Below, piece after piece: positions 10,182 to 19,117 of a stretch of 64,000 nt of DNA. This stretch comes from Streptomyces phaeofaciens (lineage in GTDB: Bacteria; Actinomycetota; Actinomycetes; Streptomycetales; Streptomycetaceae): contig NZ_BMSA01000028.1 in assembly GCF_014648915.1 (NCBI RefSeq), positions 62,001 through 126,000 on the forward strand. The letters run 5' to 3'. How positions within the stretch are numbered: position 1 is the stretch's first letter; every line of letters starts with the position of its first letter. Position numbers and translations under genes: made by a program. A model generated the notes under the pieces. The model saw only the letters and a program-made list of their open reading frames with translations. It was not told the origin of the DNA and searched no databases.

Positions 10182-11843
10182 ATGCTGAGGAAAGATCACA
10201 CCGAGTCGCATGCCGGACCCCTGAGCGACGGCGACTCCGAGAGCACCGATGTCGTGATCGTGGGTTACGGGCCGGTCGGCGCGATGGTCGCGAACCTGCT
10301 CGGTCAGGCCGGGATCAGGACGATCGTGTTCGAGCGCGACGTCAAACCCCATTCCATGCCGCGCGCGGGCGCCACCGACGACGAGGTGCTCCGCGTCTTC
10401 CAGGCGGCCGGCCTGGCCGATCAGCTGCTCCCGCTTCTCGACCTGGGCCAGAGCACGCAGTTCCGCTCCGCACGCAGCGTCCCGCTGGTGACGATGCGTC
10501 CCCGAGGAGGCCGCAACGGGTTCCCGAAGCTCGCGTTCTTCTACCAGCCCGACCTCGAGCGAGTGCTCCACGAAGGGATCGCCCGGTACCCCCATGTCGC
10601 CGTCCGGACGGGCGTCCGCGTCGAGGGGCTCCACGAGGACGACGACGGCGTGACGGTGTGGACCCGCGGCGGCGCCCACGGCCGGCAGAAGGCGACCCGG
10701 GCGCGCTACGTCGTGGCCTGTGACGGCGGTCGAAGCACCGTCCGCAACCTCCGCTGCATCGCGTTCACCGGCTCCACCTACGCACAGCCGTGGCTCGTCG
10801 TCGACGCCAAACTGGAGGCCCCGCTGACAGACGTCACGTCCTTCCAGTTCATCGGCGACCCGGACCGTCCGGCCGTGACGCTGCCCCTGCCCGGAACGCA
10901 CCACCGCTGGGAGTTCATGGTTCTCCCGGGAGAGGACCGGACCGAGTTCGCGACGCTGGAGAACGCACGGCGGCTCGTCTCCCCGTGGGTCGACCCCGAC
11001 CGCATCACCATCCTCCGGCACATCGTCTACACCTTCCACGCCCGCACCGCGGCCCGGTGGCGCTCGGGCCGTGTGCTTCTCGCCGGCGACGCGGCACACC
11101 TGATGCCGCCCTTCGCCGGGCAGGGACTCGGCTCAGGCCTGCGTGACGCGCACAACCTGGCCTGGAAGCTCGCGGCCGTCGTCGCGGACGACGCCGACCC
11201 GTCGTTGCTCGACAGCTACGAGACCGAGCGACGCCCCCACGTCACGCGCATGACCTGGCTGACACGCTTCTCCGGCGCCCTGGTCCAGACCCGCCACCGC
11301 CGCGTCGCCACGGTCCGGGACGTGATGCTGACGAAGATGGCACGCCTGCCCTACTTCACCGAAGGACGGTTCAAGCCCGACCTTCGGTACTCGTCCGGAG
11401 CGTTCGAGACTTCTCCACGCCGCGCCGGCGCGGGACACGCGTTCCCGCAGCCCACGGTCCGCACACCGGAGGGACGGATGGTGCCCCTCGACGACCTGAT
11501 CGGCGGCGGCTGGGCCCTGATCGGTCGCGATCTCGATCCACAGGTCCACCTGAGCTCGGAGAGTCGGGCGCTCTGGGACACTCTCGGCACCCCCTACCTC
11601 TCCCTCGGCCGACCCGGCCGGCGCCGGGCACGCCACGAGGCCGGCACCATCGCGGTCGAGGACCTCGACGGCCACGCGCTCGACTTCTTCCGCCGACACG
11701 GCGGCGACTTCGCGATCGTACGACCGGACCGCATCGTGTTCGCGATGCCGGACATCCGCGAGCTCGACCACGCGGCAGACCTGTACAGGGCACTGATCCG
11801 TGGGAAGTCCCGCCGCCACCCCCTGCCGCGGTCGTCGGTCTGA
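10182..11843 (+). CDS. FAD-dependent aromatic-ring hydroxylase (PHBH/MhpA-like)
   Basis: Flavoprotein monooxygenase that would hydroxylate an aromatic or polyketide substrate with NAD(P)H and O2. The 553-residue product shows the N-terminal dinucleotide-binding GYGPVGAMVAN, the mid-protein CDGGRSTVR motif (DG fingerprint) and the C-terminal GDAAHLMPPFAGQGLGSGLRD motif contacting the FAD ribityl chain. A thioredoxin-like C-terminal domain, usual in PheA/MhpA-type enzymes, fits the length. I chose the ATG at 10182, preceded by GAGAG; the in-frame ATG at 10155 has no binding site. No dedicated pathway genes are adjacent, so the substrate is unknown. Confidence 0.88.
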   Translation: MLRKDHTESHAGPLSDGDSESTDVVIVGYGPVGAMVANLLGQAGIRTIVFERDVKPHSMPRAGATDDEVLRVFQAAGLADQLLPLLDLGQSTQFRSARSVPLVTMRPRGGRNGFPKLAFFYQPDLERVLHEGIARYPHVAVRTGVRVEGLHEDDDGVTVWTRGGAHGRQKATRARYVVACDGGRSTVRNLRCIAFTGSTYAQPWLVVDAKLEAPLTDVTSFQFIGDPDRPAVTLPLPGTHHRWEFMVLPGEDRTEFATLENARRLVSPWVDPDRITILRHIVYTFHARTAARWRSGRVLLAGDAAHLMPPFAGQGLGSGLRDAHNLAWKLAAVVADDADPSLLDSYETERRPHVTRMTWLTRFSGALVQTRHRRVATVRDVMLTKMARLPYFTEGRFKPDLRYSSGAFETSPRRAGAGHAFPQPTVRTPEGRMVPLDDLIGGGWALIGRDLDPQVHLSSESRALWDTLGTPYLSLGRPGRRRARHEAGTIAVEDLDGHALDFFRRHGGDFAIVRPDRIVFAMPDIRELDHAADLYRALIRGKSRRHPLPRSSV

Positions 11844-11947
11844 CGTATCGCCTCACCGACGGCAACGCCCGCCCGGTCACCTCCCGCGGCCTCCACCTGG
11901 ACGCGGACCCGGAACCCGTCTCCGACACGGCCACGACGAACCGATGA
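11795..11947 (+). pseudogene. Probable C-terminal remnant of an unknown gene coupled to the TusA-like gene
   Basis: A frame different from the monooxygenase reads through its 3' end and continues as a protein-like tail (GLTYRLTDGNARPVTSRGL). It stops with TGA overlapping the ATG of the next gene (ATGA, 11944-11947). Such overlaps normally mark real coupled genes, so this looks like the surviving 3' end of a gene whose front part was replaced by the monooxygenase. Family not recognised. Confidence 0.35.
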
Positions 11948-12264
11948 GCGCCGCTGCGCCACAGGCCGGGCCCGACCTGACCGTCGACGGCACCGGCCTG
12001 CTCTGCGTCACCCTTCTGCTCCGTCTGGTCAAGCGGATCGACGGGGCACGGCCGGGCACGCTGGTCCACGTGATCGCCACCGACCCCGCCGCGCCCCTCG
12101 ACCTGCCTGCCTGGTGCCACATGACCGGCCACACCTACGTCGGTCCCGTCCCCGGCCGACAGCAGATGTACGCCGTCCGGCTCGCCGCCGGCGCCCGCGC
12201 CACCCGCACGGACGCGCCGTGGCACCCGGTCCGGGCCGGTTCGCAGGAGCCTCAGGGCCGGTGA
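11944..12264 (+). CDS. TusA/SirA-like sulfurtransferase family protein
   Basis: Small cytoplasmic protein of 106 residues. The core (DLTVDGTGLLCVTLLLRL, then PGTLVHVIATDP and a WCHMTGH segment) resembles the actinobacterial TusA-family proteins, which relay sulfur as a persulfide or carry a related beta-alpha-beta fold. The cysteines of LLC and WCH are the candidate functional residues; a classical CPxP motif is not seen, so sulfur-relay activity is uncertain. Start ATG at 11944 overlaps the stop of an upstream coding remnant. Confidence 0.6.
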   Translation: MSAAAPQAGPDLTVDGTGLLCVTLLLRLVKRIDGARPGTLVHVIATDPAAPLDLPAWCHMTGHTYVGPVPGRQQMYAVRLAAGARATRTDAPWHPVRAGSQEPQGR

Positions 12265-12296
12265 GACCGGCCGGCGTCGGCCCGGGCGGGCCGGTC
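12265..12296. terminator. Hairpin terminator between convergent genes
   Basis: Perfect 8-base inverted repeat GACCGGCC / GGCCGGTC separated by 16 GC-rich bases, directly after the TusA-like gene stop and before the convergent acetyltransferase gene. No U-tract, as is usual in this genus. Confidence 0.5.
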
Positions 12297-12372
12297 CGGG
12301 CTCCCTTGCCACGTTCGGCTCACCGCCGCGGGAAGCCCCGGCAGGGCGACACGCGTCTCTCGGGGTGCGGAC

Positions 12373-13074
12373 TCACGGGGTGCGGAAGCCCTGGAAGGTC
12401 ACCTGTCTGCGGGTCTCGAAGCCGAGCCGCTCGTAGAGCGCGATCGCGGCGGTGTTCGCCTCGGCCACGTGCAGGAAGGGCTGTTCGCCGCGCTCCAGGA
12501 TCCGGGCGACGAGCGCCCTGATCAGACGGGCGGCGAGGCCGCGCCCGCGGGCCTCCGGGGCGGTGCAGACGGCGCTGATCTCGGCCCAGCCCGGGGGACG
12601 CAGCCGCTCCCCCGCCATGGCCACCAGCGTGCCGTTCTCGCGGATGCCGAGGTAGGTGCCGAGTTCGTGGGTGCGCGGCCAGAACGGGCCCGGCCGGGTG
12701 CGCGCGACGAGGTCGATCATCTCGGGCACGCTGTCCGCGTCGAGCTCGACCACGGCCGGTCCGGTCTCGGCGTCAGCGTGATCCGGCACGCCGTCGGCGG
12801 ACAGGATCAGCTGGCGTCCCTCCAGGTGGAAGACCGGCTTCCAGTCGGACGGCGGGGCGGCCGGGTTGCTGAACATGTCGGCGAGTTCGCCCGGTCCCAA
12901 CAGCGCCGCGAGGTCGGCCCATTCCGCCGCGTCCGGTTCGGCGGACACCGTCGAGAACGACGCCACCTCGGGCAGGTAGGTGGCGGCCCGGCCGAGCCGG
13001 CGGGCGAACCGTGCGTGGCTGCTGCCGAGCGATTCGCCCACCGGGTCGTCGAGTACCAGGTCGTCGCGGTTCAC
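12373..13074 (-). CDS. GNAT-family N-acetyltransferase
   Basis: Predicted acetyl-CoA-dependent acetyltransferase, 233 residues. The C-terminal half carries the GNAT core: a strand ending in VCTAPEARGRGLA (acetyl-CoA pyrophosphate loop) and the ANTAAIALYERLGF segment typical of the FR47/RimI-like branch. The N-terminal 110 residues form a divergent extra domain, as in the two-domain actinobacterial GNATs. It is transcribed toward the TusA-like gene; the substrate cannot be told from context. Confidence 0.85.
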   Translation of the reverse strand: MNRDDLVLDDPVGESLGSSHARFARRLGRAATYLPEVASFSTVSAEPDAAEWADLAALLGPGELADMFSNPAAPPSDWKPVFHLEGRQLILSADGVPDHADAETGPAVVELDADSVPEMIDLVARTRPGPFWPRTHELGTYLGIRENGTLVAMAGERLRPPGWAEISAVCTAPEARGRGLAARLIRALVARILERGEQPFLHVAEANTAAIALYERLGFETRRQVTFQGFRTP

Positions 13075-13254
13075 CGTCTTGGTGTCCCCTCGTGTCGTAC
13101 GCGGTTCGTCATCGCCGGCGCTCGACCGTCCCGGCGCTCGACCGGCCCGCCCCTCTACCGGCCCAGGGGAACGGTGATCATAGCCAACGGGCCATCAGGT
13201 GCCGTCCGCCGAGCCGTCCCCTGCGCGAGCGGAGGCGTGGGCCCGCCTCCTTCG

Positions 13255-13422
13255 TGCTCGGCGGCCGCCGCCGACATCGCCGACACCTTCTACACCCATC
13301 TCACCGACGACGAGGGGAGCATCGACACCGGCCGGGCCGCACACGCCCTGCACACCACCCTGCGCGACCGACGGCCCCTCGCCCCCGCCCTGTGGGCCGC
13401 CCACCTGCACACCAGCGCCTGA
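13255..13422 (+). pseudogene. C-terminal remnant of a CHAT-domain protein
   Basis: A 55-codon stretch (about CSAAAADIADTFYTHL through LWAAHLHTSA, then stop) resembles the extreme C-terminus of TPR-CHAT proteins, where an ALHxxxRxLR helix and a final (L/V)WAAxxHxG motif close the protease domain. Nothing upstream encodes the rest of the domain and no start is present. It sits in the 595-base gap between the GNAT and MFS genes and suggests that a conflict-system gene was lost here. Confidence 0.5.
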
Positions 13423-13669
13423 CTCCACCTCTGTGAGACAGCTGGGCGGCGCCTTCCCGGGCCGTCGGCTCACCGACACGGCACCGGGCATTCTCGCCAT
13501 GACACGCCGTCAAAATCGTAGATGGCGGGGGAAATCCGCCTATGGTGACGTGGTCCGTCGGCCGTCGAGAGGGCACGAAGCAGTGCCGCGCGCCCGCGTG
13601 ACCGCCCTCGCTCAGGTAACGGCGGAACGGTTCCCGCACGGTGCTCAGCAACCCCTGGGGGATGGAAGC

Positions 13670-14875
13670 ATGTCGAGATCCCAGCCTCAGGTCAGGTCCG
13701 ACCGCCCGTGGTACGCCGTCGCGGCGGTGGTGTTCGCGGTGGGCATGGCCGGCACGACGCTGCCCACCCCGCTGTACGTGCTCTATCGCGAGGAGATCGG
13801 CTTCTCGCCCTTCATGGTCACGGTGATCTTCGCCGTCTACGCCGTCGGTGTGATCGCCGCGCTGCTGGTGGCGGGCAACTTCTCGGACGTCCTGGGCCGC
13901 CGCCCGGTGATCTTCGCCGCGCTGGTGCTGTCCGTGCTCTCCGCGGTCTGTTTCCTCTTCGAGGACGGACTGGTGCTGCTGTTCCTGGGACGGCTGCTGT
14001 CGGGTTTCGCGGCCGGGCTGCTCAGCGGGGCCGCAACCGCCGCCGTCACCGAACTGGCCGCACCGGCCGAGCGATCGAAGGCCGCGTTCGCCGCCACCGC
14101 GGCGAACATGGGCGGGCTGGGCTGCGGAGCGCTCCTGTCCGGGATCCTCGCCGAGTACGCCCCCTACCCGCTCAAGCTGCCCTACCTGGTCCATCTCGGC
14201 CTGCTGGCCGTCGGCATGCTCCTGGTCGCCGTGCTGCCGGAGTCCGTGGAACGCCCGGAGCCTCGGCCGGCCCTGCGCCCGCAGGGCATGGTCGTACCGT
14301 CACAGACCCGCCCGGTGTTCGTGCCGGCCGCGCTGGCCTCCTTCGCCGGCTTCTCGGTACTGGGACTGTTCACCGCGGTCGCTCCGTCGTTCGCCGCGCA
14401 GTACCTGGGCGTGGACAACCTGGCCGTGGCCGGTGCGATCGTGCTCGTGGTGTTCATGGCGTCGACGGCCGGCCAACTGCTCATGGACCGTGTCGGCCCG
14501 GTCCGAGCCCTCCCGCTGGGCTGTACGGTCCTGGTCGGCGGCCTGGTCCTGATCGGCTCCTCCCTGCTGGTGGAGTCGCTCGGGGTGCTGGTCGCGGGCG
14601 CCGTCGTCGCCGGTATCGGGCAGGGGATGTCGTTCCGGGCCTCGGTCGCCGAGGTCTCCCGGGTCGCCCCCGCCCAGCAGCGCGGTGCGACGATCTCCGC
14701 GCTCTTCGTCGCCGCCTATGTCGGCATCTCCCTGCCCGTGGTCGGGATCGGCGCGCTCGCGGTGGCCCTGGGACTGCGCGGTGCCGGACTGATCTTCGTC
14801 GGGTGCGTGATCGTCGTCGCCGCGGCCGTCGCGCTCTACCTCGCCCGTCGGACCGAGCCCGCGACGGCGCGCTGA
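13670..14875 (+). CDS. MFS transporter
   Basis: Drug/metabolite-type major facilitator of 401 residues with about 12 membrane spans. The loop between helices 2 and 3 has DVLGRRPVIF, the canonical MFS G-(X)-L-(X)-D-R-X-G-R-R type motif. I chose the ATG at 13670, preceded by GGATGGAAG, rather than the far longer open frame. The region upstream holds only a CHAT remnant. The convergent neighbour is a small membrane protein gene. Substrate unknown; most likely an exporter. Confidence 0.85.
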   Translation: MSRSQPQVRSDRPWYAVAAVVFAVGMAGTTLPTPLYVLYREEIGFSPFMVTVIFAVYAVGVIAALLVAGNFSDVLGRRPVIFAALVLSVLSAVCFLFEDGLVLLFLGRLLSGFAAGLLSGAATAAVTELAAPAERSKAAFAATAANMGGLGCGALLSGILAEYAPYPLKLPYLVHLGLLAVGMLLVAVLPESVERPEPRPALRPQGMVVPSQTRPVFVPAALASFAGFSVLGLFTAVAPSFAAQYLGVDNLAVAGAIVLVVFMASTAGQLLMDRVGPVRALPLGCTVLVGGLVLIGSSLLVESLGVLVAGAVVAGIGQGMSFRASVAEVSRVAPAQQRGATISALFVAAYVGISLPVVGIGALAVALGLRGAGLIFVGCVIVVAAAVALYLARRTEPATAR

Positions 14876-14943
14876 TGCCGTCGGCCGGTCGGCCGGCGTG
14901 ATGCGCGGGACCGCGTGCCCACCGGACGCGGGCAGAACGACGG

Positions 14944-15405
14944 TCAGGACCGATCCGCCTCTTCACGTGAGCCGCTGCCGTAGGAGCTGTTCCAGGCGAT
15001 CGCCAGGACGAGGACCGTACCGATCGCCGTGCCGGCGAGCTCGCAGGCCGCACGGACAAGCAGGTCAGAGCGGTCGGTGACGGCCCAGTCCCGGCCCGCG
15101 TACAGCGATATGTCCGTCACTTGCTCCTCATCGGCGGCGAACGACAGGCCGCCGATCTCGCCGCTGCCCCGCTGCCCATCGGGCAGACGCCACGTGCCGC
15201 GGCATGGGCGTACCCACTCGCAGTGCACGTACCCTTCCGTCTTCGCCGGATGCCCGTCGAAGAACCGGTAGGTGTTCCTCGCTGCGAACCACAACGGCAG
15301 CGCGAGACCGCACAGGGCCAGGAACAGGACCACCCGGGACAACGGCTTGAGCCCACGCACCAGTTCGCCACTCCATGACGACGGGCCCACGCCCCACCAC
15401 CTCAC
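14944..15405 (-). CDS. Hypothetical membrane protein
   Basis: Product of up to 153 residues with two hydrophobic segments: about residues 22-42 (SRVVLFLALCGLALPLWFAA) and about 125-140 near the C-terminus. Between them is a soluble loop with two cysteines. The C-terminus is charged. I do not recognise a family. The start is uncertain; an internal GTG (VRGLKPLS) just before the first span is also possible. Confidence 0.5.
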   Translation of the reverse strand: MRWWGVGPSSWSGELVRGLKPLSRVVLFLALCGLALPLWFAARNTYRFFDGHPAKTEGYVHCEWVRPCRGTWRLPDGQRGSGEIGGLSFAADEEQVTDISLYAGRDWAVTDRSDLLVRAACELAGTAIGTVLVLAIAWNSSYGSGSREEADRS

Positions 15406-15653
15406 CGTGTCTGATCGCCGAACATGCTCCGGGTCTCGGATACGGCAGGCTACTCACGCGGTACCGCCCCCACGGCCGCGGGTGGCCCTTGTCCGCCCGT
15501 ACATGCCGCCGCGAGGGCGGGCAGACGCCGCCCTCCGGCCTCGCGCACCGCAGCCCGCGGGCCCGGGCGCGGCCTCGGGAATGCCCGGACCGGATCCGGC
15601 GTTGCACCGCGTGGCTGGCATGCACGGGTCAGCCCTGATCAAGGAAGGACGTC

Positions 15654-15818
15654 ATGGCTCGCACCGATTCACGCCCTGTCGTCAAGCTGCGGTCCACGGC
15701 CGGGACCGGTGTCACCTATGTGACGCGCAAGAGCCGCTTCAACGACCCCGACCGGCTCGTACTGCGCAAGTACGACCACGTCGTCGGCCGTCACGTGCTG
15801 TTCCGCGAGGAACGCTGA
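15654..15818 (+). CDS. rpmG: 50S ribosomal protein L33, cysteine-free paralog
   Basis: 54-residue L33 with the family core (VVKLRSTAGTGVTYVTRKSR, then RLVLRKYD). The four zinc-binding cysteines of the C+ form are absent, so this is the zinc-independent C- paralog, which typically replaces the C+ protein when zinc is scarce. AAGGAAGGA precedes the ATG. It is followed 20 bases later by the L36 paralog, an operon arrangement seen in other streptomycetes. I found no AT-rich Zur-type palindrome upstream. Confidence 0.93.
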   Translation: MARTDSRPVVKLRSTAGTGVTYVTRKSRFNDPDRLVLRKYDHVVGRHVLFREER

Positions 15819-15838
15819 ACGAACAGGAGGACAACGCC

Positions 15839-15961
15839 ATGAAGGTCCGCAGTTCGCTGCGCTCACTGAAGGCCAAGCCCGGATCCCAGGTCGTCCGCCG
15901 CAAGGGCGTCACCTTCGTCATCAATCGCAAGGACCCCCGCTTCAAGGCCCGCCAGGGCTGA
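15839..15961 (+). CDS. rpmJ: 50S ribosomal protein L36, cysteine-free paralog
   Basis: 40-residue L36 (MKVRSSLRSLKAKPGSQVVR start, then KGVTFVINRKDPRFKARQG). Canonical L36 binds zinc through three Cys and one His; none of these is present here, so it is a C- paralog. GAACAGGAGG precedes the start. It forms a two-gene operon with the L33 paralog and is followed by a hairpin terminator. Confidence 0.93.
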   Translation: MKVRSSLRSLKAKPGSQVVRRKGVTFVINRKDPRFKARQG

Positions 15962-15980
15962 CACGAGCGGAGAGGTCCGA

Positions 15981-16014
15981 CGGCCCCGGTCCGCACGCCG
16001 GCGGGCCGGGGCCG
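15981..16014 (+). terminator. Hairpin terminator after rpmG-rpmJ
   Basis: Perfect 9-base inverted repeat CGGCCCCGG / CCGGGGCCG with a 16-base loop, 19 bases after the L36 stop codon. Confidence 0.55.
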
Positions 16015-16133
16015 CCGCCGGTCGACCACGGCCGGTCGCCGGGCCGTCACGCGCGGTCCGGGGACGGCCGACGCCGACAGCGGGTGGCGCGCGGTGGGGC
16101 CACCTGGCGCGCCGAGGACGGCGAACCGCTGGA

Positions 16134-17963
16134 TCACCGTGGCGTTCCTGTCCTGGCGCGGGCGAGGTTCACGCCACTGGCGATGATCCCGATGTGGCTG
16201 AACGCCTGAGGGAAATTGCCCATGAACTCTCCGGTGGACGGATCGATCTGCTCCGACAGCAGCCCCAGCGGACTCGCCCGGGCACAGAGCGAGGCGTAGA
16301 GCCGTTCGGCCTCCTCGATCCGGCCCTGGCCGATCAGGTTGTCGACCAGCCAGAAACTGCACAGCACGAAGGCTCCCTCGTCGCCGGACAGCCCGTCGGG
16401 TGATTCCTCGTGCAGGTAGCGGTAGAGGAGTCCGTCGCCCGCGGACAGGCGTTCCGCGACGGCCTTGGCGGTCGCCACCATCCGCGGGTGATCCACCGGC
16501 ACCACCCGGCGCAGCGGGAGCGCGAGCAGGCTGGCGTCCAGGACGCCGCCGCCGTCCAGGTGTGCGCTCAGGGTCTGCGCGTCCTCGTCCCACGACCGCT
16601 CCAGGATGAGCCGCCGCAGCTGGTCGGCCGAGGCCCGCCACGAAGCGATCCGTCCCGGCAGCCCGAGCCGCTCGCCCATCCGCGCGGCCCGGTCCAGAGC
16701 CACATGGCACAGTCCGGCCGAGTAGGTGAAGGTCCGGCCTTCGCTGCGCACCTCCCAGATGCCTTGGTCCGGCTGCCGCCAGGCCTTCTCCGCCGTGTCG
16801 GCCAGCTCGCTCAGGCCGGCCCACAGCTCGGGCCGGATCTCACCGCCGGAGAGCAGCCACTGGTCGGCGCAGTCCAGGATCTCGCCGTAGACGTCATGCT
16901 GGAGCTGGTCGGCCGCGCCGTTGCCCCAGCGCACCGGGCTGGAGCGCCGGTAGCCCTCCAGCTCGCCGTCCTCGACCTCGTCGGGCACCGGTTCGCCCCG
17001 GAGGTCGTACATGATCAGGGGCCGTCGGCTGTATTCGAAGGCGTCGAGAACCCAGCCGAGGAAGGCGTCGGCCTCGCCCCGGAAGCCGATGCGGCGCAGG
17101 GCGAACACGGCGAAGGCCGCGTCGCGGATCCAGGCATAGCGGTAGTCCCAGTTGCGGATCCCGCCGATGGGCGCGGGCAGGGAGGAGGTGGGGGCCGCGA
17201 CCAGCGATCCATTGGTCCAGTCGTCGCACAGTTTCAATGTCAGCGCGGCGCGCCTCACCAGGAGTTCTTCGGGGCCGGCGTAGGCGAAGTGTGCCATCCA
17301 GCGGTGCCATGCGCCGATGGTTCTCTCCAGCATCGCGTCGGTGTCGAGCCGGTGGTGACGATGGAAGCGGCCCCAGGACAGCACGAGATCAAGGCGGTCG
17401 CCCTGGCGCAGGTCGTGCGTGCTGTGCAGGCCCGTCAGGGAACGGTTGGACCGCAGGTGGAGCCGTAGATCCGGCCGCCGGGAGGGTCGCACCTCCAGCC
17501 CGCTGAACAATGCGCTCGCCTGCGCGCCACCGCGCGGCTCCATGTCCACTCGCAGGCGTACGGTGCCGTCCAGCACGACCGCCGACCGCACGAGTTCGGA
17601 CCGGTCGGCCGGTGTGTCATCGGTGAGATCGGCACCCGAGCGCAGGGCCAGCGCGTCGGTGACGCGCACCAGTCCGGTGGTACTGCGCATCTCGGTCGTC
17701 AGTACGCCGGTGTCCGGGACGTAGCGCTGGCGCGCCTCCACCAGATCCTCCGGCGCCAGGGTGAAATGCCCGCCCCGCGCCTGATCCAGCAGTCCGCAGA
17801 ACAGCGGTTCGGCATCGAACCGGGGCAGGCACATCCAGGGGATGGAGCCGTCCAGACCGACCAGCGCGGCGGTTGTGCCGTCCCCGATGAGGCCGAGGTC
17901 CTCCAGCGGCAGGTAGCCGTTCCGTCGGCGGACCGGCCGGAACGGTGGATCGGGATCGTGCAT
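16134..17963 (-). CDS. Glycoside hydrolase family 15 protein (glucoamylase/trehalase-like)
   Basis: Cytoplasmic alpha-glucosidase of the GH15 family, 609 residues, with no signal peptide. It has the N-terminal beta-sandwich (LEDLGLIGDGTTAALVGLDG, then WMCLPRFDAEPLF) and the (alpha/alpha)6 barrel with GIRNWDYRYAWIRDA, the hallmark of this subgroup. A second acidic motif (LLSEQIDPSTGE) supplies the other catalytic carboxylate. Relatives act on trehalose or on maltooligosaccharides; which applies here cannot be told. The ATG at 17963 has GAGG seven bases upstream; the longer open frame upstream is poor coding. Confidence 0.9.
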   Translation of the reverse strand: MHDPDPPFRPVRRRNGYLPLEDLGLIGDGTTAALVGLDGSIPWMCLPRFDAEPLFCGLLDQARGGHFTLAPEDLVEARQRYVPDTGVLTTEMRSTTGLVRVTDALALRSGADLTDDTPADRSELVRSAVVLDGTVRLRVDMEPRGGAQASALFSGLEVRPSRRPDLRLHLRSNRSLTGLHSTHDLRQGDRLDLVLSWGRFHRHHRLDTDAMLERTIGAWHRWMAHFAYAGPEELLVRRAALTLKLCDDWTNGSLVAAPTSSLPAPIGGIRNWDYRYAWIRDAAFAVFALRRIGFRGEADAFLGWVLDAFEYSRRPLIMYDLRGEPVPDEVEDGELEGYRRSSPVRWGNGAADQLQHDVYGEILDCADQWLLSGGEIRPELWAGLSELADTAEKAWRQPDQGIWEVRSEGRTFTYSAGLCHVALDRAARMGERLGLPGRIASWRASADQLRRLILERSWDEDAQTLSAHLDGGGVLDASLLALPLRRVVPVDHPRMVATAKAVAERLSAGDGLLYRYLHEESPDGLSGDEGAFVLCSFWLVDNLIGQGRIEEAERLYASLCARASPLGLLSEQIDPSTGEFMGNFPQAFSHIGIIASGVNLARARTGTPR

Positions 17964-18513
17964 GCCGCCTCGTTTCCACAGCGTCGTGAGCAGCCGTGCG
18001 CCCGCCCTGCTGCGCAGTGAGTGATCACGACGTTCGCGACGCCTTCGAGCTTCTTCTCCGCGATCCTGCCCACCGGGCGGTCGTCCGGCAGGCTGCTTGT
18101 CTGTCACCCTTCCGGGGGCCGTGACGGTGTGCGATCCGGCCGCCCCGGCGGTCATGCGTTCCGGTGAAAAGGGAGGGCCGCTCGGCGCAGACGGTGTTTC
18201 CTCCGGCTCCCTCGCGTCTCACCCCCTGTGGGCGCGAAGCAGGGTCTCGGGCCAGCGCGTGCCGAAGATGCGTTCGCCGGCCGCAGTCACCCGGTCGGAC
18301 GACGACACGTCTCGACTCCGACCGAAGGGACGGCACGATCACCGCTGTGATCACGCCTGGTGAGACGGCTGCGGGCAGCGGCGTGCGGGCCCCGGACCTG
18401 ACCGCTCACGCGGTGCCGCGGGCGTACGGCGCGGCTAGTGTCGAGACGGCGTTCCACGCCGGACGGTGTGGTCATGGGCGCCGGTCCCAGTTGCCCGAAG
18501 GAGCGTGGTCGGT

Positions 18514-18990
18514 GTGGCCCGGAATCGCCAATTGATCCTGAGCTCGCCGGCAGAGGTCTGGGCCCTGCTGTCCGACGGCCGACGCTACGGGGAATGGGTG
18601 TCGGGGACGCAGGAGGTCACCGCCGCGGACGCGCACTGGCCGGACGTGGGTGCCCGACTGCGCGTCCGGGTCGGCGTCGGTCCTCTGGTCCTCGACGACA
18701 CCTGTGTCGTACGCATCTGTGAGCCGCAACGCCGTCTGGAACTGGAAGCGAAGGCCGATCCCTTCGGAGCCGCCCGCATCGCCATGCGTTTGATCCCCTG
18801 GGGCGAGAACACCCTCTTCGTTCTCGACTGGCATCCCCTGCGGGGTCCGGGTATCCGGATGCATGGACTCCCGGTGGACTACGTCGTCAGGATCCGCAAC
18901 GGCATGATGCTGACGAAGCTGGCCCGGATCGCGGTACGCGAGCACAGCCGCAGCGCCGAGGCCACCGCGCGGAACACCCGGAGCGGATGA
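18514..18990 (+). CDS. SRPBCC-family (polyketide cyclase/START-like) protein
   Basis: 158-residue soluble protein with an SRPBCC helix-grip fold. It opens with the typical SSPAEVWALLSDGRRYGEWVSG, then alternating strands, and ends in a long C-terminal helix. Such proteins bind a hydrophobic ligand; the function here is unknown. I chose the GTG at 18514, about ten bases after GAAGGAG; another GTG nine bases upstream lies too close to it. Confidence 0.75.
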   Translation: MARNRQLILSSPAEVWALLSDGRRYGEWVSGTQEVTAADAHWPDVGARLRVRVGVGPLVLDDTCVVRICEPQRRLELEAKADPFGAARIAMRLIPWGENTLFVLDWHPLRGPGIRMHGLPVDYVVRIRNGMMLTKLARIAVREHSRSAEATARNTRSG

Positions 18991-19006
18991 GAGGGGCTTC
19001 TCCCAC

Positions 19007-19117
19007 CAGAGCCTGAAGCCGCTCCAGTACGAATCCCGTCCGTGCAACTGCCGGCAGTACATCGGCCCGGAACCACTCGGTCTCGTAAGCGCCCCGGAGA
19101 TCACCGACCCACGCTGA
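19007..19117 (+). pseudogene. Short coding-like remnant in the intergenic region
   Basis: In the 340 bases between the SRPBCC and phospholipase genes one frame ends in a Cys/Tyr-rich, protein-like tail (LQYESRPCNCRQYIGPEPLG, then APEITDPR and stop). No start or upstream domain exists. I do not recognise the family; it could be the tail of a lost mobile-element gene. Confidence 0.25.

Noticed and set aside
15406..15653. Zur box upstream of the L33/L36 paralogs
   Set aside because: Looked for an AT-rich TGAAAATGATTTTCA-like palindrome and found none.
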